The position numbers and the translations under genes were made by a program. 64,000 bases of DNA from Nocardiopsis dassonvillei subsp. dassonvillei DSM 43111. Lineage in GTDB: Bacteria; Actinomycetota; Actinomycetes; Streptosporangiales; Streptosporangiaceae. The stretch spans positions 434,001 to 498,000 of the forward strand of contig NC_014211.1 of assembly GCF_000092985.1 (NCBI RefSeq), in the 5' to 3' direction. Shown here piece by piece: positions 51,227 through 60,642 of the stretch; position 1 is the stretch's first letter; each line of letters begins with the position of its first letter. The notes beneath the pieces were generated by a model. That model ran no database searches. It worked only from the letters and a program-made list of their open reading frames with translations, and had not been told where the DNA came from.

Positions 51227-51775
51227 CTAGTTGGAACTCGGGTCGGGCGAGTGCTCCGTGGCCAGCGGCCAGCTCATCCGCACCACGGTCCCCCGGTCGC
51301 TGGGGTCGATCTTCACCTCGTCGGCCAGACCCGTGATGACCGCCAGGCCCAGCCCCGGGGAGAACCCGGAGATCCCGCCGGGAGGGGTGTCCTCACCGTC
51401 CAGGAAGAGCCCGTCGAGCAGGGACGGGTTGGCGGGCTCCTCCGTGTCCTTGGCCGGGGCACGGTCGGAGACGACGACCTCGAAACGTTGCGTCGCGCTC
51501 CCGTTGGCGCGCAGGATGCTGCTCGTGGCGTCGGTGCGGGACTCCGACGCCGGATCAGGCCCGCTGCCGTCGATCAACTGGAGCAGGATCGGCTGTGTGG
51601 GGCAGTGCAGCTTGTGCGCCGCCACCGCCCGGGAACACGCCTCACCGACCGCCAGCCTGATCTCGTCGATCGCTGAGGCGGCGATACCCGCCCGCCGTGC
51701 GACGGTGGCGGCCATGAGCCGCGCCGTGCGCACGTGAGCGGGGAGCGCGCTGATCGTGAGCGTGATGGTTGCCAT
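51227..51775 (-). CDS. Anti-sigma factor, ATP-binding (RsbW/ApgA-like)
   Basis: 182 residues, HATPase (GHKL) fold: RLMAATVARRAGIAASAIDEIRLAVGEACSRAVAAH (N-box EACSRAV) and SGFSPGLGLAVITGLADEVKI (G1/G2 boxes). Between them a 50-residue acidic insertion is present. It pairs with the downstream-lying bldG gene on the same strand (13-bp gap). By family it would phosphorylate BldG and bind a sigma factor. Its N-box carries Ser where Asn is usual, so kinase activity is uncertain. Confidence 0.85.
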   Translation of the reverse strand: MATITLTISALPAHVRTARLMAATVARRAGIAASAIDEIRLAVGEACSRAVAAHKLHCPTQPILLQLIDGSGPDPASESRTDATSSILRANGSATQRFEVVVSDRAPAKDTEEPANPSLLDGLFLDGEDTPPGGISGFSPGLGLAVITGLADEVKIDPSDRGTVVRMSWPLATEHSPDPSSN

Positions 51776-51788
51776 CGCTCGCTCGGGG

Positions 51789-52136
51789 CTACTTCGCGGA
51801 ACGCTTGTCGATGGCTTCCTGCACCGAGTCGTGGATGCCGAAGACCTTGGTCAGACCGGTGATCCGGAAGATCTTCAGGATGCGCTCCTGGGTGCAGACC
51901 AGGTCGAGGGTCCCGTCGTGGGCCCGGACGCGCTTGAGCCCGCCCACGAGCACACCGAGGCCCGTCGAGTCCAGGAACTCCACCTTCTCCATGTTGACCA
52001 CGAGGTGGAAGTTGCCCTTGTTGACCAGGTCGATCAGCAGCTCGCGGAGCCGGGGCGCGGTATAGACATCGATCTCACCCTCAACGACGACGATCTCGGT
52101 GTCGCCCTCGGTGTAATGATCAAGCTTCAAGTCCAC
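51789..52136 (-). CDS. bldG: Anti-sigma factor antagonist BldG
   Basis: 115 residues, STAS fold: [34 protein letters not shown], then [26 protein letters not shown] with phosphorylatable Ser57 (DSTGLG). It matches BldG, required for aerial mycelium and antibiotic production in Streptomyces. The GTG at 52136 is 5 nt after GGAGG. It is followed on the same strand by the anti-sigma gene and divergent from the helicase gene, the arrangement I recall around bldG. Confidence 0.94.
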   Translation of the reverse strand: MDLKLDHYTEGDTEIVVVEGEIDVYTAPRLRELLIDLVNKGNFHLVVNMEKVEFLDSTGLGVLVGGLKRVRAHDGTLDLVCTQERILKIFRITGLTKVFGIHDSVQEAIDKRSAK

Positions 52137-52369
52137 TAGTCCTCCAGCGCCGAACCGCGAAAAACGCGAATGATCTCTGCCGGGCGTTACCCCACCAGCA
52201 CGCATTCAACCACGCGTGTCGAGTGCGTCTTCCTGTGATGCACAGAAAAACCGTGACACCGCGCCACTGTTCCCCCGGATGTCACACTGAAACCAATGTC
52301 CCAGTGCTCCACCCTTGGGTGAGAGGCGCCTGCGGGCCTCGAACGCGTACCAGTGAGGAGGGGTCTCGG

Positions 52370-54664
52370 ATGAGGCGACCGGAGCCCGTGCTTCCCGGTG
52401 TGTGGCGTGACGATACCCGGTACCCACAGGTGACCCACATCGAGCACGTGGCCCGCAACGACGGGGTGAGCGGGGAGTGGCCGGTGTGGACCGCGCCCCA
52501 CCTGGTCGAACGGCTCGCCGACAGGGGGATCACGGGACCGTGGTCCCACCAGGCCGAAGCCGCCGACCTCGCACGTTCGGGCCGTGATGTGATCATAGCC
52601 ACGGGTACCGCCTCGGGAAAGTCACTCGCCTTCCTCCTACCCGCTGCGGACGCGATTGACGCGGGCGGAACCGTGCTCTACCTCTCCCCGACCAAGGCGC
52701 TCGCCCAGGACCAGCTGCGGTGGATAACGGACCTCTCCCTGCCGGGGATGCGGACAGCCGTCTATGACGGCGACACCCCGGCCGAGGAGCGCTCCTGGGT
52801 GCGCGAGCACGGCAACTACGTGCTCACCAACCCGGACATGCTGCACCACGGCATCCTGCCCCGCCACGGGGCGTGGGCGCGCTTCCTGCGTCGGCTGCGC
52901 TACGTGGTGATCGACGAGGCGCACCGATACCGGGGGGTTTTCGGCTCGCACGTCGCGCAGATCCTGCGTCGGCTGCGCCGCGTGTGCGCCCGCTACCGGT
53001 CGCGTCCGGTGTTCGTGCTCGCCTCGGCCACCTCCGGCAGCCCCGCCGAGAGCGCCGCCCGGCTGACCGGCGTGCCCGTCACGGCGGTCAGCCGGGACGG
53101 TTCCCCGCGTCCGGGGATGTCCGTGGCGCTGGTGGAGCCGGAGTTGACCGACCTGACCGGCGAGCACGGGGCGCCGATCCGCAGGACGGCGCCCTCGCAG
53201 GCCGCCGAGATGCTCGCCGACCTGGTCCGCGACGGTGTGCGCACCCTGGTGTTCGTCCGCTCCCGGCAGGGTGCGGAGGTGGTCGCGCTGACCACCCAGC
53301 GCCTGCTGGCCGAGCGCGGCGACCACGCCCTGGCCGGGAGGGTGGCCGCCTACCGGGGCGGATACCTGGCCTCGGAGCGCCGGGAGCTGGAGGAGGCCCT
53401 GCGCTCGGGGGAGATCCTCGGCCTGGCCAGCACCAACGCCCTGGAGCTGGGGGTGGACATCAGCGGTCTGGACGCGGTGCTCATCGCCGGGTGGCCGGGA
53501 ACCCTCGCGTCACTGTGGCAGCAGGCGGGCCGTGCCGGACGGCGCGGGGAGGACGCGCTGGCGGTGTTCATCGCCCGTGACGACCCTTTGGACACCTACC
53601 TGGCGCACCACCCGGAGGCCATTTTCGGCCGGTCCGTAGAAGCGACCGTCCTCGATCCGGAAAACCCGCACATCCTGGGGCCGCACCTGTGCGCGGCCGC
53701 CCAGGAGCTGCCGATCACCAAGGACGACTTCGATCTCTTCGGAGCGACGACCGAGGAGCGGCTCGCCGAACTCGTCGAACGCCGCCTGCTGCGAAGGCGT
53801 CCACGGGGCTGGTTCTGGACGAGTAACGAGCGGGCCAGCGACCTAGCCGATATCCGCGGGTCGGGCGGGCCTCCCGTACAGATCGTCGACACCGGGAGCG
53901 GCCAGCTGCTCGGCGAGGTCGACGAGCCCGCCGCCCACGGCACCGTCCACCCCGGCGCGGTGTACCTGCACCAGGGGTACACGTACCTGGTCGACGACCT
54001 CGACCTCGACGAGGGCGTCGCCCTGGTCCACCCGGCGGAGCCGCCCTACAGCACCTGGGCGCGCGACACCACCGACATCACGGTCCGGTCGGTGCTGCGC
54101 CAGGAGGAGTGGCCGAGCGGGGCCACCGTGTACTTCGGCGAGGTGCAGGTGGTGCGCCAGGTGGTCGGGTTCCTGCGCAGGGACGTGCGCACCGGTTCGG
54201 TCCTGGGGGAGCAGTCGCTGGACCTGCCCGAGCGCACCCTCGACACCCGCGCGGTGTGGTGGACGCTGCCCGCCGAGGGCGAGGAGCGGCTGCGCCGGGA
54301 GGACGTGGGGCTGCTGGGCGCCGCCCACGCCGCCGAGCACGCCGCGATCGGGCTGCTGCCGCTGCTGGCGACCTGCGACCGCTGGGACATCGGCGGGGTG
54401 TCCACCTCCGTGCACGGTGACACCGGCAGGCTGACGGTGTTCGTCTACGACGGGTACGAGGGCGGCGCGGGCTTCGCCGAACGGGGGTACGCGGCGGCGC
54501 GCGAGTGGCTGTCCGCGACCCGCGCGGCCATCGCCGACTGCGAGTGCGACCAGGGCTGCCCGTCATGCATCCAGTCGCCCAAGTGCGGTAACGGCAACGA
54601 GCCGTTGAGCAAGGCCGGCGCGCTGCGCCTGCTCGACGAGGTCCTCGCGGACGGCGAGGACTGA
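52370..54664 (+). CDS. DEAD/DEAH helicase with DUF1998 domain (MrfA/HrqA-like)
   Basis: 764 residues. RecA-1: GTASGKSLAFLLP (Walker A, about 82-94), LYLSPTKALAQDQ, IDEAHRYRGVFGSHV. RecA-2: VFVRSRQGAEVV, LASTNALELGVDISGLDAVLIAGWPGT, QQAGRAGRRGED. The C-terminal DUF1998 has a zinc cluster CECDQGCPSCIQSPKCGNGN. Bacillus MrfA, the prototype, repairs mitomycin damage, so a DNA-repair helicase role is likely. ATG 52370 follows GAGGAGGGG. Confidence 0.93.
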   Translation: MRRPEPVLPGVWRDDTRYPQVTHIEHVARNDGVSGEWPVWTAPHLVERLADRGITGPWSHQAEAADLARSGRDVIIATGTASGKSLAFLLPAADAIDAGGTVLYLSPTKALAQDQLRWITDLSLPGMRTAVYDGDTPAEERSWVREHGNYVLTNPDMLHHGILPRHGAWARFLRRLRYVVIDEAHRYRGVFGSHVAQILRRLRRVCARYRSRPVFVLASATSGSPAESAARLTGVPVTAVSRDGSPRPGMSVALVEPELTDLTGEHGAPIRRTAPSQAAEMLADLVRDGVRTLVFVRSRQGAEVVALTTQRLLAERGDHALAGRVAAYRGGYLASERRELEEALRSGEILGLASTNALELGVDISGLDAVLIAGWPGTLASLWQQAGRAGRRGEDALAVFIARDDPLDTYLAHHPEAIFGRSVEATVLDPENPHILGPHLCAAAQELPITKDDFDLFGATTEERLAELVERRLLRRRPRGWFWTSNERASDLADIRGSGGPPVQIVDTGSGQLLGEVDEPAAHGTVHPGAVYLHQGYTYLVDDLDLDEGVALVHPAEPPYSTWARDTTDITVRSVLRQEEWPSGATVYFGEVQVVRQVVGFLRRDVRTGSVLGEQSLDLPERTLDTRAVWWTLPAEGEERLRREDVGLLGAAHAAEHAAIGLLPLLATCDRWDIGGVSTSVHGDTGRLTVFVYDGYEGGAGFAERGYAAAREWLSATRAAIADCECDQGCPSCIQSPKCGNGNEPLSKAGALRLLDEVLADGED

Positions 54665-54679
54665 CGGCCGGGACGAGGC

Positions 54680-54729
54680 CGTCCACAGCCTGTGGACGAA
54701 GCGCGGGGGCGCGGAGGGAGTTATCCACA
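54680..54729. promoter_or_regulatory. DnaA-box-like pair between helicase and tad genes
   Basis: CGTCCACAG-C-CTGTGGACG (54680-54698) is a near-palindrome of two box-like halves, and TTATCCACA (54721-54729) follows. It may be an operator-like structure or a DnaA site. Confidence 0.45.
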
Positions 54730-54820
54730 GGCTGGGGAAGGGGCTTTCGCGTCGGCTCCGGCCCGCCGAACCTGGAGGAAGAGGGCCGGAGCAGACGGCC
54801 CCCCCACCAGGAAGGCCGCC

Positions 54821-55030
54821 ATGTCCGCTCCCGTGCCCACGCCCCCTCCCGCGTCCCCGCCCACCGCCGCGCCGTCCCCGGCGGACGCCGGGATGACGAC
54901 CTCCGAGTACGCCTTCTGCACCATCGCGGCGGTCGCCTTCGCCGGGGTCCTCTACGCCGTGCTCACCAGCGGTGCGGTCGAGGACGTCCTCACCGATCTC
55001 GTGGTCAATGCGCTCGGCTCGGGTTTTTGA
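54821..55030 (+). CDS. DUF4244 Flp-pilin-like protein
   Basis: 69 residues. A Pro-rich leader ends in DAG, followed by MTTSEYAFCTIAAVAFAGVLYAVLTSG: a class III (prepilin) cleavage site with the Glu at +5 and a hydrophobic helix. It should be the major Tad pilin. Shine-Dalgarno AGGAAGG is 6 nt upstream. No prepilin peptidase is in the window. It overlaps the next gene by 23 bp. Confidence 0.88.
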   Translation: MSAPVPTPPPASPPTAAPSPADAGMTTSEYAFCTIAAVAFAGVLYAVLTSGAVEDVLTDLVVNALGSGF

Positions 55031-55358
55031 CCGGGGCTCGGCCACCGCGGAGGCGGCGATGGTGCTGCCCTCCCTGCTGCTCGTCCTGGCCGTGGCCCTC
55101 GGTGCCGTCCAGGCCGCGTCGGCCCAGCTCTCCTGCGCCGACGCGGCGCGCCTGGGCGCCCGGGCGCTGGCCCGCGGCGAACCCCACGACCGCGCCCGCT
55201 CCCTGGCGCTGACCGCCGCTCCCGACGGAGCCGACGTGCACCTGTCCGAGGACGGGGGCATGGCCCGCGTCACCGTACGGGCGCGACTCCTGTTCGGCCC
55301 GGGGGTCTCCCTGCCGGTGGACGGCAGCGCCGCCGTCCCCCTCGAACCCGGGAGCTGA
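55008..55358 (+). CDS. TadE-family pseudopilin-like protein
   Basis: 116 residues. DRGSATAEAAMVLPSLLLVLAVALGAVQAAS is the TadE-type N-terminal helix with Glu, and SCADAARLGARALARGE follows. It is probably a minor pilin or assembly factor. ATG 55008 overlaps the pilin gene. It lies 5 bp before the next gene. Confidence 0.85.
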   Translation: MRSARVFDRGSATAEAAMVLPSLLLVLAVALGAVQAASAQLSCADAARLGARALARGEPHDRARSLALTAAPDGADVHLSEDGGMARVTVRARLLFGPGVSLPVDGSAAVPLEPGS

Positions 55359-55363
55359 CCCCG

Positions 55364-55720
55364 GTGCGCTCAGACTCCGGTTCCGCCACCGTCTGGTGGG
55401 TCGCCCTGGGGGCGCTGCTCTGGTTCGTCACCCTCGCCGTCCTCGCGACCTCCGCGGCGCGGCTCGACCGCGACCGCGCCACCACCGCGGCCGACCTGGC
55501 CGCACTCGCTGCCGCCGCCGAGGCCGTCCACGGAACGGAACGGGCCTGCGCGCGGGCCCGCGACACCGCCGAGGCCAACCGCGCCTCCCTCGAATCCTGT
55601 GTCCTCACCGGCTCCACCGCCGAGGTGGTGGTCGCGGTCTCCTCGTCCCTCATCGAACGGCCTGTCCGGGCGCGCTCCCTGGCCGGACCGGCCGCCGTCT
55701 CCTCCGAGGAAGTGGAATGA
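55364..55720 (+). CDS. TadE-like helicase/secretion-neighbourhood protein (Rv3654c-like)
   Basis: 118 residues. SDSGSATVWWVALGALLWFVTLAVLATSAARLDRDRATTAADLAALAAAAEA is the Rv3654c/TadG-like pattern: one helix followed by an Ala-rich, aqueous helix. It is secreted or inner-membrane bound. GTG 55364 is preceded by AGCTGACCCCG, a weak site, so coupling to the upstream gene (5-bp gap) is likely. Confidence 0.8.
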   Translation: MRSDSGSATVWWVALGALLWFVTLAVLATSAARLDRDRATTAADLAALAAAAEAVHGTERACARARDTAEANRASLESCVLTGSTAEVVVAVSSSLIERPVRARSLAGPAAVSSEEVE

Positions 55721-56373
55721 GTCCTGCCCCCGTCTCCGTGCTGATGTGCGCCCTCCTGCTGGGAGCCCCCGCCCAGCCCGGGGGCGCACCGCCCTGCCCC
55801 GCCTCGCCCGCGCCACAGATCACAGATCCCCTCGGTGTCGACCACTCCGGTGTTTCCATCGCTCCCGAGAACTCCGCGCACGCCGCTGGTTCCGCCGGTC
55901 TCACCCACGCCCTTGGACCCCAAGGCAGAACGGGCGCTACCGGTGTAGAGGATCCGGCCTCCTCCAACGGGCCCACCGAGGCCGCGCGCTCCGATGACCC
56001 CCTCCGCTCCGACGAACCCGTCGGCTTCGGAGCCCTCGAGAACTCCGGCCGAACGGCCCCTTCCGCCGGTCCCGAGCGGTGCGCCGAACCGTCACCGGTC
56101 CCCGCCTCCCCGGAACCGTCCCGCCCCGTGCGGAAGAGCCCACGCGACGCGACGGACGCGCCCTCGCCCCTCAGCGAACCGGTGGTGTACCGCACGGCCG
56201 CAGCCCCGACCCCGACCGGTACGGCGTTGCGGATCGTCGGCAACGTCTCGACCGGAATCCTGGTGCTGCTGTGCGTCGTGGTGCCGGTGCTGCGCCTGTC
56301 CGTGGGCTGGCCCCGCTTCCCCGTCCCCTACGAGGGCCAGCGGCGGCGCGGCTCCCGGGACGGGCAACCCTGA
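55717..56373 (+). CDS. Secreted/membrane protein of the tad locus, unknown
   Basis: 218 residues. A hydrophobic N-terminus (PVSVLMCALLLGAPAQPGG) resembles a signal peptide, then a 140-residue Pro/Ser/Glu-rich disordered stretch, and finally one hydrophobic helix (IVGNVSTGILVLLCVVVPVLRLSVG) with a basic tail. ATG overlaps the previous stop (ATGA). It is co-transcribed with the pilin genes. No family recognised. Confidence 0.6.
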   Translation: MSPAPVSVLMCALLLGAPAQPGGAPPCPASPAPQITDPLGVDHSGVSIAPENSAHAAGSAGLTHALGPQGRTGATGVEDPASSNGPTEAARSDDPLRSDEPVGFGALENSGRTAPSAGPERCAEPSPVPASPEPSRPVRKSPRDATDAPSPLSEPVVYRTAAAPTPTGTALRIVGNVSTGILVLLCVVVPVLRLSVGWPRFPVPYEGQRRRGSRDGQP

Positions 56374-56413
56374 CCGCCACCGCGCCGCCGCACACGCGAC
56401 CGGGCCCGGGACC

Positions 56414-57124
56414 TCAACCGCCCAGGGCCCGGGACAGCAGCTCGGCGGCCATCGGCACGATGCCGATCAGCACGAACGCGGGCAGGAAGCACAGACCCAG
56501 GGGCGCCACCACCAGCACGCCCAGCCGCTCCAGCCGTGCCGTCCCCCGGGCCCGCAGGGTCCGGCGCAGATCGACCGCGTGCCGGTCCAGGAGGTCGGCC
56601 ACCGGTGCCCCGGTGTCGGCGGCCCGGGCCAGGTCGCGCCCCACCGGGACGAGGGGCTCGGGCAGCGCCGGGCGCCGCCAGGCCTCGGCGGGAGCGGCGC
56701 CCAGGCGCAGTTGTTCGGCCACCGCGGCCAGTTCCTCCCCCAGCCTTCCCCGCGTCGCCCGGGACACCGCAGTGAGGCAGGCGGGCACCGTCGCCCCGGC
56801 GCGGATGCCCGAGGCGAGCAGACCGATCACCACGGGCAGGTCGGCGGTCACCGGCAGCCGTTGAGAACGGGAACCGGCGCTCCTGCGGGCGCGCACCCAC
56901 AGGGCGGCGCACACCCCGGCCACGACGAGGCCCCCGACCGCGCCGAACAGGGCCACCGCGACGGTCAGCGCGAACGCCCCCGCCAGGGTCGGCCCCAGCA
57001 GGCGGACCGGCAGCCCCGGCCCGGCCGGAGCACGGGAGGGCGGACGCAGTCCGCGCGCCGTTCCCCCGCCCAGCAGTACCCACACACACGCGGCTCCCAG
57101 AACCGCGGCGACCGTCAGGAACAT
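56414..57124 (-). CDS. tadC: Tad secretion inner-membrane protein, T2SF family (TadC-like)
   Basis: 236 residues. Two N-terminal helices, then the T2SF domain (LPVVIGLLASGIRAGATVPACLTAVSRATRGRLGEELAAVAEQLRLGAAPAEAWRRP), and two C-terminal helices (VLVVAPLGLCFLPAFVLIGIVPMA). Platform protein of the Tad pilus machine. ATG 57124 follows GGAGG. A 332-bp gap separates it from tadB. The gene converges with the pilin operon. Confidence 0.85.
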   Translation of the reverse strand: MFLTVAAVLGAACVWVLLGGGTARGLRPPSRAPAGPGLPVRLLGPTLAGAFALTVAVALFGAVGGLVVAGVCAALWVRARRSAGSRSQRLPVTADLPVVIGLLASGIRAGATVPACLTAVSRATRGRLGEELAAVAEQLRLGAAPAEAWRRPALPEPLVPVGRDLARAADTGAPVADLLDRHAVDLRRTLRARGTARLERLGVLVVAPLGLCFLPAFVLIGIVPMAAELLSRALGG

Positions 57125-57456
57125 CCGTCCTCCCTCTTCTTCCTCGCGCTGCGCCACCGCGGCCGGAGCGATGCCGACCGTGGCCAGTCGTCCCTCCCCG
57201 GGCCCGGCTCGACGGCCGACGCCCAGGCCCTGGGCCCGAATTCCGAGTCGGGCTCCCGACCGGGGCACCCGGACGGGCCTCCGGCCAGTTCCCCGGTCGA
57301 GGCCCCGGACCTGCTGGACAGGCGTCCGACCCAGATCTCCGGACCGGAGACCGCTGCCGGGGTACCCGGGCCAGGCCTCCGGCCGAGGCGTTCCGACGGG
57401 CATCCGTCAGTCCCCCGGACGGGGTCCGCCGTCCGCGTCCCGTTGCCCGGGTCCTG
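57125..57456. other. 332-bp gap between tadB and tadC
   Basis: No gene is recognised. GC-rich with a repeated GGGCCTCCGGCC-like motif (near 57277 and 57375). In-frame extension of tadC upstream gives only low-complexity sequence, so the gap is probably a non-coding spacer within the operon. Confidence 0.4.
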
Positions 57457-58128
57457 TCAGGGAAAGGCGGTCGCCGAGCGCACCATGCGCAGCGTCCACC
57501 AGGTCCCGAGAGCGTCCAGGGCCACCCCGCCCACCAGGCAGGCCAACCCCAGCGGCGTGGTGAACAGGAACACCAGCGGCGATCCGCCCAGGCCCGAGGA
57601 CAACAGCAGTCCGACGGCGGGCAGGGCGGCCAGCACGATCGCGGTGGTGCGCGGACCGGTGGTGCGCGCGGCGGCCTCCGTGCGCTGCTCCTCCTGCTCG
57701 GTGAGGTTCGCGGCCAGGGCGTCCACCACCTCGGCCAGACCCGCCCCGGTGTCCGCGGCCACCTCCCAGCACACCGCCAGGTAGGCCAGTGCCCACAGGT
57801 CCGGTTCGCGTTCGGCCTCGCGGCGCAACGACGCCGCGTCGGTCAGGGAGCCCACCAGCGGGCCCGCCTCGGCGGCGGAGATCCGCAGGGCCTCCTCCGG
57901 CGGCTGCCCGGCGCGCAGTTCGGCGGCCAGCACCCGGCACAGCACCACCACCGCGGCGCGGCGCCGGGCGCCCTCACCGGCACGGGCCGCCAGCGCCCGC
58001 CAGTCCACGGACCACGACACCGGCCGCCGGGGCCGGGGAAGGAGGGACGCCAACCGGCTGCGCCGCGCCCCGGGGACCAGGCACAGCAGCACCAGGCCTC
58101 CCGAACAGGCCGCCAGTGCGGTCACCAC
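57457..58128 (-). CDS. tadB: Tad secretion inner-membrane protein, T2SF family (TadB-like)
   Basis: 223 residues. After a helix (TALAACSGGLVLLCLVPGA) and basic region comes a T2SF domain (VLCRVLAAELRAGQPPEEALRISAAEAGPL; LAYLAVCWEVAADTGAGLAEVVDALAANLTEQEEQR), then two helices. It is the second platform subunit. GTG 58128 overlaps the tadA stop, coupling the two. Shine-Dalgarno is a G-rich stretch. Confidence 0.85.
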   Translation of the reverse strand: MVTALAACSGGLVLLCLVPGARRSRLASLLPRPRRPVSWSVDWRALAARAGEGARRRAAVVVLCRVLAAELRAGQPPEEALRISAAEAGPLVGSLTDAASLRREAEREPDLWALAYLAVCWEVAADTGAGLAEVVDALAANLTEQEEQRTEAAARTTGPRTTAIVLAALPAVGLLLSSGLGGSPLVFLFTTPLGLACLVGGVALDALGTWWTLRMVRSATAFP

Positions 58129-59273
58129 CGGCGCCACCCCCCGCCCAGCCGGGCGGCCACCTCGTCCGCCCCGGCGTGTTCCCGGCGGCTGCCGTCGGGA
58201 CCGAAGGACACCGCCGGCACCGCCTCCACCAGCCCGTCCGAACCGCGTCTGAGCACCCGCAGCTCGGCCAGGCGCCGCCCGCCGGAGTCCCGGACCAGGT
58301 GCACGACCATGACCCTGGTGGCGGCCAGCTGGCTGTGCACGGCGGCCCGGTCCAGTCCGGCCGCGCACCCCAGCGCCTCCACCCGGGCGGGCACGTCGCC
58401 CGCGCCGTTGGCGTGCAGGGTCCCCGCGCCGCCCTCGTGCCCGGTGTTCAGAGCGCCCAGCAAGGACACGATCTCCGGCCCGCGCGCCTCGCCGACCACC
58501 AGCCGGTCCGGACGCATCCGCAGCGCCTGCCGGACCAGGGTCTCCAGCGACACCTCGCCACTGCCCTCGATGTTGGGCGGACGGGTCTGGAGGCGGACCA
58601 CGTGCGGATGCTCGGGCCGCAGCTCGGGGGAGTCCTCGGCCAGGACGATCCGCTCCCCCGGGTCCACCAGGGAGAGCAGGCACGACAGCAGCGTGGTCTT
58701 GCCCGTGCCGGTGCCCCCGCTGACCAGGAACGGCACCCGCGAGGCCACCAGGGACCGCAGCAGCTCGGCCCCGCACGGGGTGACCGTCCCCCGCCGGGCC
58801 AACCGCTCCAGGGTGAACACCCGCCGGGGAGGCAGCCGCAGCGACACGCACGCCCCGGCGGGCGCCACCGGCGGCAGCACCGCGTGCAGCCGCGCGCCGC
58901 TGGGAAGCCGGGCGTCCACGTAGGGCACGGCCGCGTCCAACCGTCTCCCCGCCTGCGCCGCCAGCCGCTGGGCCAGTCGGCGCACCGCGTCCGCCGACTC
59001 GAAGCGCACCCCGGCCCGGCGCAGGCCTCCGCCGTCGTCCACCCACACCTCGTCGGGACCGTTGACGAGGATGTCGGTGACCCCCGACGTCATGAGCTCC
59101 TCCAGCGGCCCCGCCCCCGACAGGTCGGCGGCCAGACGGCGGGTCATGGACAGCACCTCGGTGTCGCCCAGCAGACCTCCCTCGGCGCGCAGCGCCGCAG
59201 CGACGCTCGACGGGCTCACCGGCACCCCGGACGCCACCAGGCGGTTGCGCACGGCCTCCACCAGGGGGCTCAC
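58122..59273 (-). CDS. tadA: TadA/VirB11-like secretion ATPase
   Basis: 383 residues. GVTDILVNGPDEVWVDDGGGLRR begins the conserved part, then SGGTGTGKTTLLSCLL (Walker A near 184), LAEDSPELRP (Asp box), GEVSLETLVRQALRMRPDRLVVGEARGPE (Walker B and Arg), and GHEGGAGTLHANG (His box). It powers Tad pilus assembly. GTG 59273 has GGAGGTCCG upstream. It overlaps the previous gene's stop by 4 bp. Confidence 0.93.
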   Translation of the reverse strand: MSPLVEAVRNRLVASGVPVSPSSVAAALRAEGGLLGDTEVLSMTRRLAADLSGAGPLEELMTSGVTDILVNGPDEVWVDDGGGLRRAGVRFESADAVRRLAQRLAAQAGRRLDAAVPYVDARLPSGARLHAVLPPVAPAGACVSLRLPPRRVFTLERLARRGTVTPCGAELLRSLVASRVPFLVSGGTGTGKTTLLSCLLSLVDPGERIVLAEDSPELRPEHPHVVRLQTRPPNIEGSGEVSLETLVRQALRMRPDRLVVGEARGPEIVSLLGALNTGHEGGAGTLHANGAGDVPARVEALGCAAGLDRAAVHSQLAATRVMVVHLVRDSGGRRLAELRVLRRGSDGLVEAVPAVSFGPDGSRREHAGADEVAARLGGGWRRW

Positions 59274-60642
59274 CGGACCTCCTCCAGCGCGGGCAGGCCC
59301 GCGACGACCCGGTCGGCGAACCGGGCCAGGGGCGAACGGGGATGGCGGGCGGGCACGTCCCCCGCGGCCAGCGACCGGGCCAGCCCCGGCTCGGACGGCA
59401 GGTCCGCGCCCAGGTCCACCTTCAAGGCCCTGGACACCACGTCCGCGCTCAGTTCGCCCCGGGCGCCGCGCACCACCAGCCGCACGGTCCGCGTCTCCCC
59501 ACGCAGCCGGGCGACCGTCCTGGTCGCCGCCACCACCGAGGGCACGTCCGCCGGGACGACCAGCAGTACCAGGTCGGATCGGTTCAGGAACACGGTGGTG
59601 GCCGGGTCGAAGGAGCGCGGCAGGTCGGCCACCACCAGGTCGGTGCCGTCCCTGGCCGAGGACAGGACCGCGCGCACGGCACCCACCGGCAGGGGGCCGG
59701 TCGGCTCCGGGCCGCGCGTCCAGGTCAGCACCGACACCCGGGAGGTCCCCGGCAGTCCGGCGCGCAGGTCGCGCCAGCGCACCCGGCCGCGCCTGCGCAG
59801 CAGGTCGCCCCAGCCGGTCCACCGCTCGGGACCGGGGGAGGGGCCCCGGTCGCACCCGAGGTAGACGTCGGGGCCGCACCCGAACGGGTCGGCGTCCAGC
59901 AGGGCGGTGGAGCGTCCGGCGCGCTCACCGGCCAGGGCGAGGGCCACCGCGAGCAGGCTGGCCCCGGCACCGCCCCGGCCGCCGACCACCGACACCGTGG
60001 GCGCCGGAACCCGGCCGGGGGAGGACGCCCTCGCGAGCAGGCCGACCAGCAGCGCCTCGTCCCGGGGCAGCAGGAGCACGCGCGCCTCCCGGAACCCCCG
60101 CGGGGACCCCTCCCCGGCGGCGTCCGAGGCCGGGGCCTCCAGGGGAACGCCCGACCGGTGCCCGGACACGCGCATGTCCGAGGTCGGGTGCTCCGCGGCG
60201 AGGTCCGGCCGGTACGCCTCCGCTGGGGCGTCCGGCGAGGAGCGCCCCGCGGGAGTGCCCGGCCGGTACGCCTCCTCCGGACCGCCCGGAGGGGAGCCCT
60301 GCGCGTGGGCGCCCGGCCGGTACCGGTCCGGGGGGACGCGCGGCCGGGGCACCGCGGCGACCGGCGGCGCGTCCCCTCCCCCGAAGGGTCCCCGCCGGCG
60401 TCGGCCTCCCGGGGATCCCGGGTCACGACCACGTGGCGGCCCGGCGGAGGGTCGGCGGCCCGCAGGAGCGCGCGCAGGTCGGCGCCGATCACGACGAGCG
60501 GGGCGCGCGGCCACAGACTCAGCGCCCGGTCGGGCGTGTGGGCGACGGTGACCTCGGTGGAGGCGGCGGTGGCCAGCCTGAGGAGGTCGTCGAGGAGGAG
60601 GGGGTCTGCGGTCGCGAGCAGGGGCCGGTGCTGGGCGTCCAT
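59270..60642 (-). CDS. ssd: Ssd/TadZ (CpaE-like) ATPase, apparently frameshifted
   Basis: Two frames are needed. From ATG 60642 (behind GGGAGGTCCC) one frame gives DAQHRPLLATADPLLLDDLLRLATAAST and APLVVIGADLRALLRAAD to VVVTRDPREADAGGD, the receiver-like N-terminus of Ssd proteins. Downstream of about 60385 the -1 frame gives the sensible sequence, ending in the P-loop-like VVGGRGGAGASLLAVALALAG and LLDADPFGCGPDVYLG. Both frames stay open throughout, so no stop marks the switch. A G-run (GGGGGAGGGG near 60377-60386) is the likely spot. It may be a sequence error, a mutation or -1 slippage. The P-loop lacks the usual KT. Confidence 0.75.

Noticed and set aside
57789-59864. 691-codon plus-strand frame over tadA/tadB
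   Set aside because: Arg/Pro/Ala-rich shadow; Walker motifs are on the other strand.
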